NCBI GenBank assembly: GCA_947458265.1
Contig: CANGYF010000020.1
Span: 1 to 64,000, forward strand
Reading direction: 5' to 3'
Length of the DNA stretch: 64,000 nt
Source of the DNA: Betaproteobacteria bacterium
Lineage (GTDB): Bacteria; Pseudomonadota; Gammaproteobacteria; Burkholderiales; CAIKXV01
Position numbers and translations under genes: made by a program. The notes below the pieces were generated by a model, which worked only from the letters and a program-made list of their open reading frames with translations, ran no database searches and was not told the origin of the DNA. Below are positions 61,597-64,000 of the stretch, one piece after another (position 1 is the stretch's first letter; every line of letters begins with the position of its first letter).

Positions 61597-61878
61597 CTAC
61601 CAGCGCTTCGTCTTGATGTTGTGCACGTGGGCATGCTCGCCACGCGCGATCGGAGCGACCACCTTGCCGATGTCCACGCCGTACTTGATGACGGTGTCGC
61701 CCGGCTTGTAGTCGGTCAGCGAGACCTTGTGTCCGATCGGGATGTCGCTCCTGGCGACGACCTTGATCTCGGTGTCCTGTTCCATGATCCAGCCTGTCAG
61801 CTCGGCTCCGGACTTGACGCCTTCGACGACAACGACACCCACGCCGTCACCGTCTTCGTGCACCACGAAGTGAATCAT
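61597..61878 (-). CDS. UxaA-family lyase small (SAF) subunit; resembles sulfolactate sulfo-lyase alpha
   Basis: MIHFVVHEDGDGVGVVVVEGVKSGAELTGWIMEQDTEIKVVARSDIPIGHKVSLTDYKPGDTVIKYGVDIGKVVAPIARGEHAHVHNIKTKRW. Confidence 0.9.
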   Translation of the reverse strand: MIHFVVHEDGDGVGVVVVEGVKSGAELTGWIMEQDTEIKVVARSDIPIGHKVSLTDYKPGDTVIKYGVDIGKVVAPIARGEHAHVHNIKTKRW

Positions 61879-62013
61879 CTTTCCTCCTGGGGGATTTCAG
61901 GGTCGGCCCGTGGCCGGAAGGAGGACGATCATATTGAACGGTCGGCGGCGAGTCAAACAACTCATCTATATGAATCCTTCCAACCGGGGGCGGGTTCGAA
62001 TAGACTCGGCGCC

Positions 62014-62802
62014 ATGGGAAAGGACAGCCTTGCCGGCGGGACATACGGTATCCCGCTCTACCGGGAGCTCCAGCGGCGCCTCACGCGCGCATTGTCCGAG
62101 GGAACCTGGAAGCCGGGCGAGGCCCTGCCATCCGAGTCGCGCCTGGCGCAGCAGTACGGCGTGTCCATCGGCACCGTGCGCAAGGCGATCGACGAACTGG
62201 TGTCGGGGCGCATCCTCGTGCGGCAGCAGGGTCGTGGCACCTTCGTCGCCACGCACACGGCCGACCGCCTGCTGTTCCATTTCTTCCATGTCGTGCCGCG
62301 CAGCGATGGCCATGGCCGCCCGCCCGGTACCGAGCGCGAGATGCCGCGCCCGGTCCTGCGCAGCTTCCGCCGGGCGGCGGCAGGCGCCACCGTCGCCCGC
62401 GAGCTGGGCATCGACGCCGGCGCGCCGATCCTGCGCATCGACAACCTGCTGCTGCTTGGCGCACGGCCGGTGATCGTCGACGAGATCTCGATCTCGGCGC
62501 CGCTGTTCCCCGATCTCGACCGGCAGCGCTTCGAAGGCCGCCCGGGCACGATCTACGGCCTGTACCAGGCCGACTACGGCATCAACGTCGTGCGCAGCAA
62601 TGAGCGCCTGTCGGCCGTCGCCTGCCCGCCGGCGATCGCGAAGCTGCTCGGGCTGCGTGCCCGGCAGCCGGTACTGAACATCCGCAGGGTCGCTTACACC
62701 TACGCCGACCGTCCGGTGGAATCGCGGGTGTCATGGGTGGACACGCGCGAACACGAGTACCTGTCCGACCTCTGGAAGAGCGACCCCGACCACGACCGCT
62801 GA
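62014..62802 (+). CDS. GntR family regulator (HutC/UTRA type)
   Basis: GIPLYRELQRRLTRALSEGTWKPGEALPSESRLAQQYGVSIGTVRKAIDELVSGRILVRQQGRGTFVA; UTRA-like C-terminus. Confidence 0.93.
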   Translation: MGKDSLAGGTYGIPLYRELQRRLTRALSEGTWKPGEALPSESRLAQQYGVSIGTVRKAIDELVSGRILVRQQGRGTFVATHTADRLLFHFFHVVPRSDGHGRPPGTEREMPRPVLRSFRRAAAGATVARELGIDAGAPILRIDNLLLLGARPVIVDEISISAPLFPDLDRQRFEGRPGTIYGLYQADYGINVVRSNERLSAVACPPAIAKLLGLRARQPVLNIRRVAYTYADRPVESRVSWVDTREHEYLSDLWKSDPDHDR

Positions 62803-62809
62803 GCGTGTA

Positions 62810-63015
62810 GCAGGCCTTGTACTGGTTCGCGAAACAGGTGTCGCCCCCTGGACGGGATATCGATGCCGTAGGGCATCGTGCACAGGCAGGGACGCTCGAC
62901 ATGGCAGTGGTCGGAATGGAAGTACATCTCACCGTCGGGCAATGCACCGACGTACTTGCCAGAAAAATGTACCGGAGCGCTCCTGGCTGCAACACCTGAA
63001 ACACCTGCTCACACA
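62810..63015 (-). pseudogene. TauD/TfdA-family dioxygenase relic
   Basis: Minus strand VHFSGKYVGALPDGEMYFHSDHCHVERPCLCTMPYGIDIPSRG then, after a frameshift, GGDTCFANQYKACYTL; HxD and GGDTxFAN motifs. Confidence 0.75.
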
Positions 63016-63103
63016 TCCGTCGGGCATCAAGGGCGGAAACCGGCCTTTCGGTGAGTAAACTATGCTGCAGATCCCGCCCTGCCGGAGACTCCGGAGCCAC
63101 CCG

Positions 63104-64000
63104 ATGCCCCTGCCGCAGACCGCCCCGCGCGGACCCTCCAGACCGACGCCTCAGCCGACCGACACGCCACGCACGGCTCCGGCCCTGCGGCAATCGCCGC
63201 GTCGAGGACAGTGCCTGTGGCTGGGGCTCGCACTGCCACTGTTCCTGTCAGGCCTGCCGGCCTCGGCACAGCCGGTAGCGCAGCCGGCGCGGCCGGCCAC
63301 GGCAGCGCCGGCCGCGCTGACCGAATCACAAGCGGTCTGGCGCGCCGCCTCGCGCCTGGGCTACTGGCCATCGGAGCAGCAGGTGGCAGCCATCCGCGCG
63401 CATCCGGGCGGTGCGCGCGGATGGGCACTGGATGAAGTCGATCGCGCCTTCGAGGCGAGCCGGCAGCCCGCCCGCATCCCGGAACAGCTCTCGGCCGTGA
63501 ACACGCCACTGCCGGAGGTGTTCGCCGAGGCACGGCGAGAGCGCGAGGCACAGCAGCGTGCTGCCCTGGCTGCACCGGCGGCTACGCCGGCGATGGACGC
63601 CCCGGCCGCGATGCAGCCGGCCGGGCCGGTGGCACAACCCGTGCCGCCGGCGTCCTTCGTGCGCGCCAGCGCCCAGCAGGCAGCCGCCTGGCGGATGCTC
63701 AGCTGCTCCGACCCGTCGGTGGAGAATCCGCTGCTGTCGCGGATGACCGAATTCTGGTTCAACCACCTGAACGTGTTCGTCGGACGCGCCACGGTCCGGC
63801 CGTTCACCGGCCACTACGCGGTCCATGCGATCCGTCCGAACGTGCTCGGCCGCTTCGAGGACCTGCTGCTCGCGAGCGCCCGCCATCCCGCGATGCTGTT
63901 CTACCTCGACCAGAACCAGAACGTCGCCGAAGGCACGCCAGGCCCGCGCGGCACCACGCGCGGCCTGAATGAAAACTACGCGCGCGAGCTGATGGAACTA
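63104..64000 (+). CDS. DUF1800 domain protein, C-terminus beyond right edge
   Basis: Signal peptide; WRMLSCSDPSVENPLLSRMTEFWFNHLNVFVG...HPAMLFYLDQNQN...GLNENYARELMEL. Confidence 0.92.
   Translation, partial: MPLPQTAPRGPSRPTPQPTDTPRTAPALRQSPRRGQCLWLGLALPLFLSGLPASAQPVAQPARPATAAPAALTESQAVWRAASRLGYWPSEQQVAAIRAHPGGARGWALDEVDRAFEASRQPARIPEQLSAVNTPLPEVFAEARREREAQQRAALAAPAATPAMDAPAAMQPAGPVAQPVPPASFVRASAQQAAAWRMLSCSDPSVENPLLSRMTEFWFNHLNVFVGRATVRPFTGHYAVHAIRPNVLGRFEDLLLASARHPAMLFYLDQNQNVAEGTPGPRGTTRGLNENYARELMEL

Overview
This is a GC-rich chromosomal segment, probably from a betaproteobacterium (gene orders ubiE-DUF971-Tim44-ubiJ-ubiB, phoB-phoR and leuS-lptE-holA-proA; several tripartite-tricarboxylate 'Bug' binding proteins). 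Most of it is housekeeping. The less ordinary parts are: (i) a giant DUF4347/cadherin-like surface protein on the minus strand, running off the left edge (about 6838 to 1); (ii) a small chromosomal integron at about 8.1-12.05 kb, with minus-strand cassettes (toxin-antitoxin modules, an HNH protein, an orphan membrane protein), recognisable attC sites, and a divergent integron integrase that has lost about 75 codons including the HxLRH catalytic box; (iii) a three-gene signalling operon at 34.7-42.0 kb: REC-PAS-kinase(H to N)-pseudoREC-EAL, a FIST sensor, and a multi-PAS/GAF HisKA_2 kinase; (iv) two nested palindromes at 44.5-44.9 kb with conserved inner sequence and unrelated but self-complementary outer arms; (v) a GntR-controlled catabolic cluster at 51.5-62.8 kb combining a UxaA-type split lyase (SuyAB-like), a sulfite-oxidase-like protein, an SDH-like complex, fumarase-like alpha/beta subunits and an Ldh_2 dehydrogenase, flanked by a decayed TauD-type dioxygenase. 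This cluster is a candidate organosulfonate pathway. No rRNA, tRNA or CRISPR array was recognised. All calls come from reading the sequence and provided translations; no database search was run.
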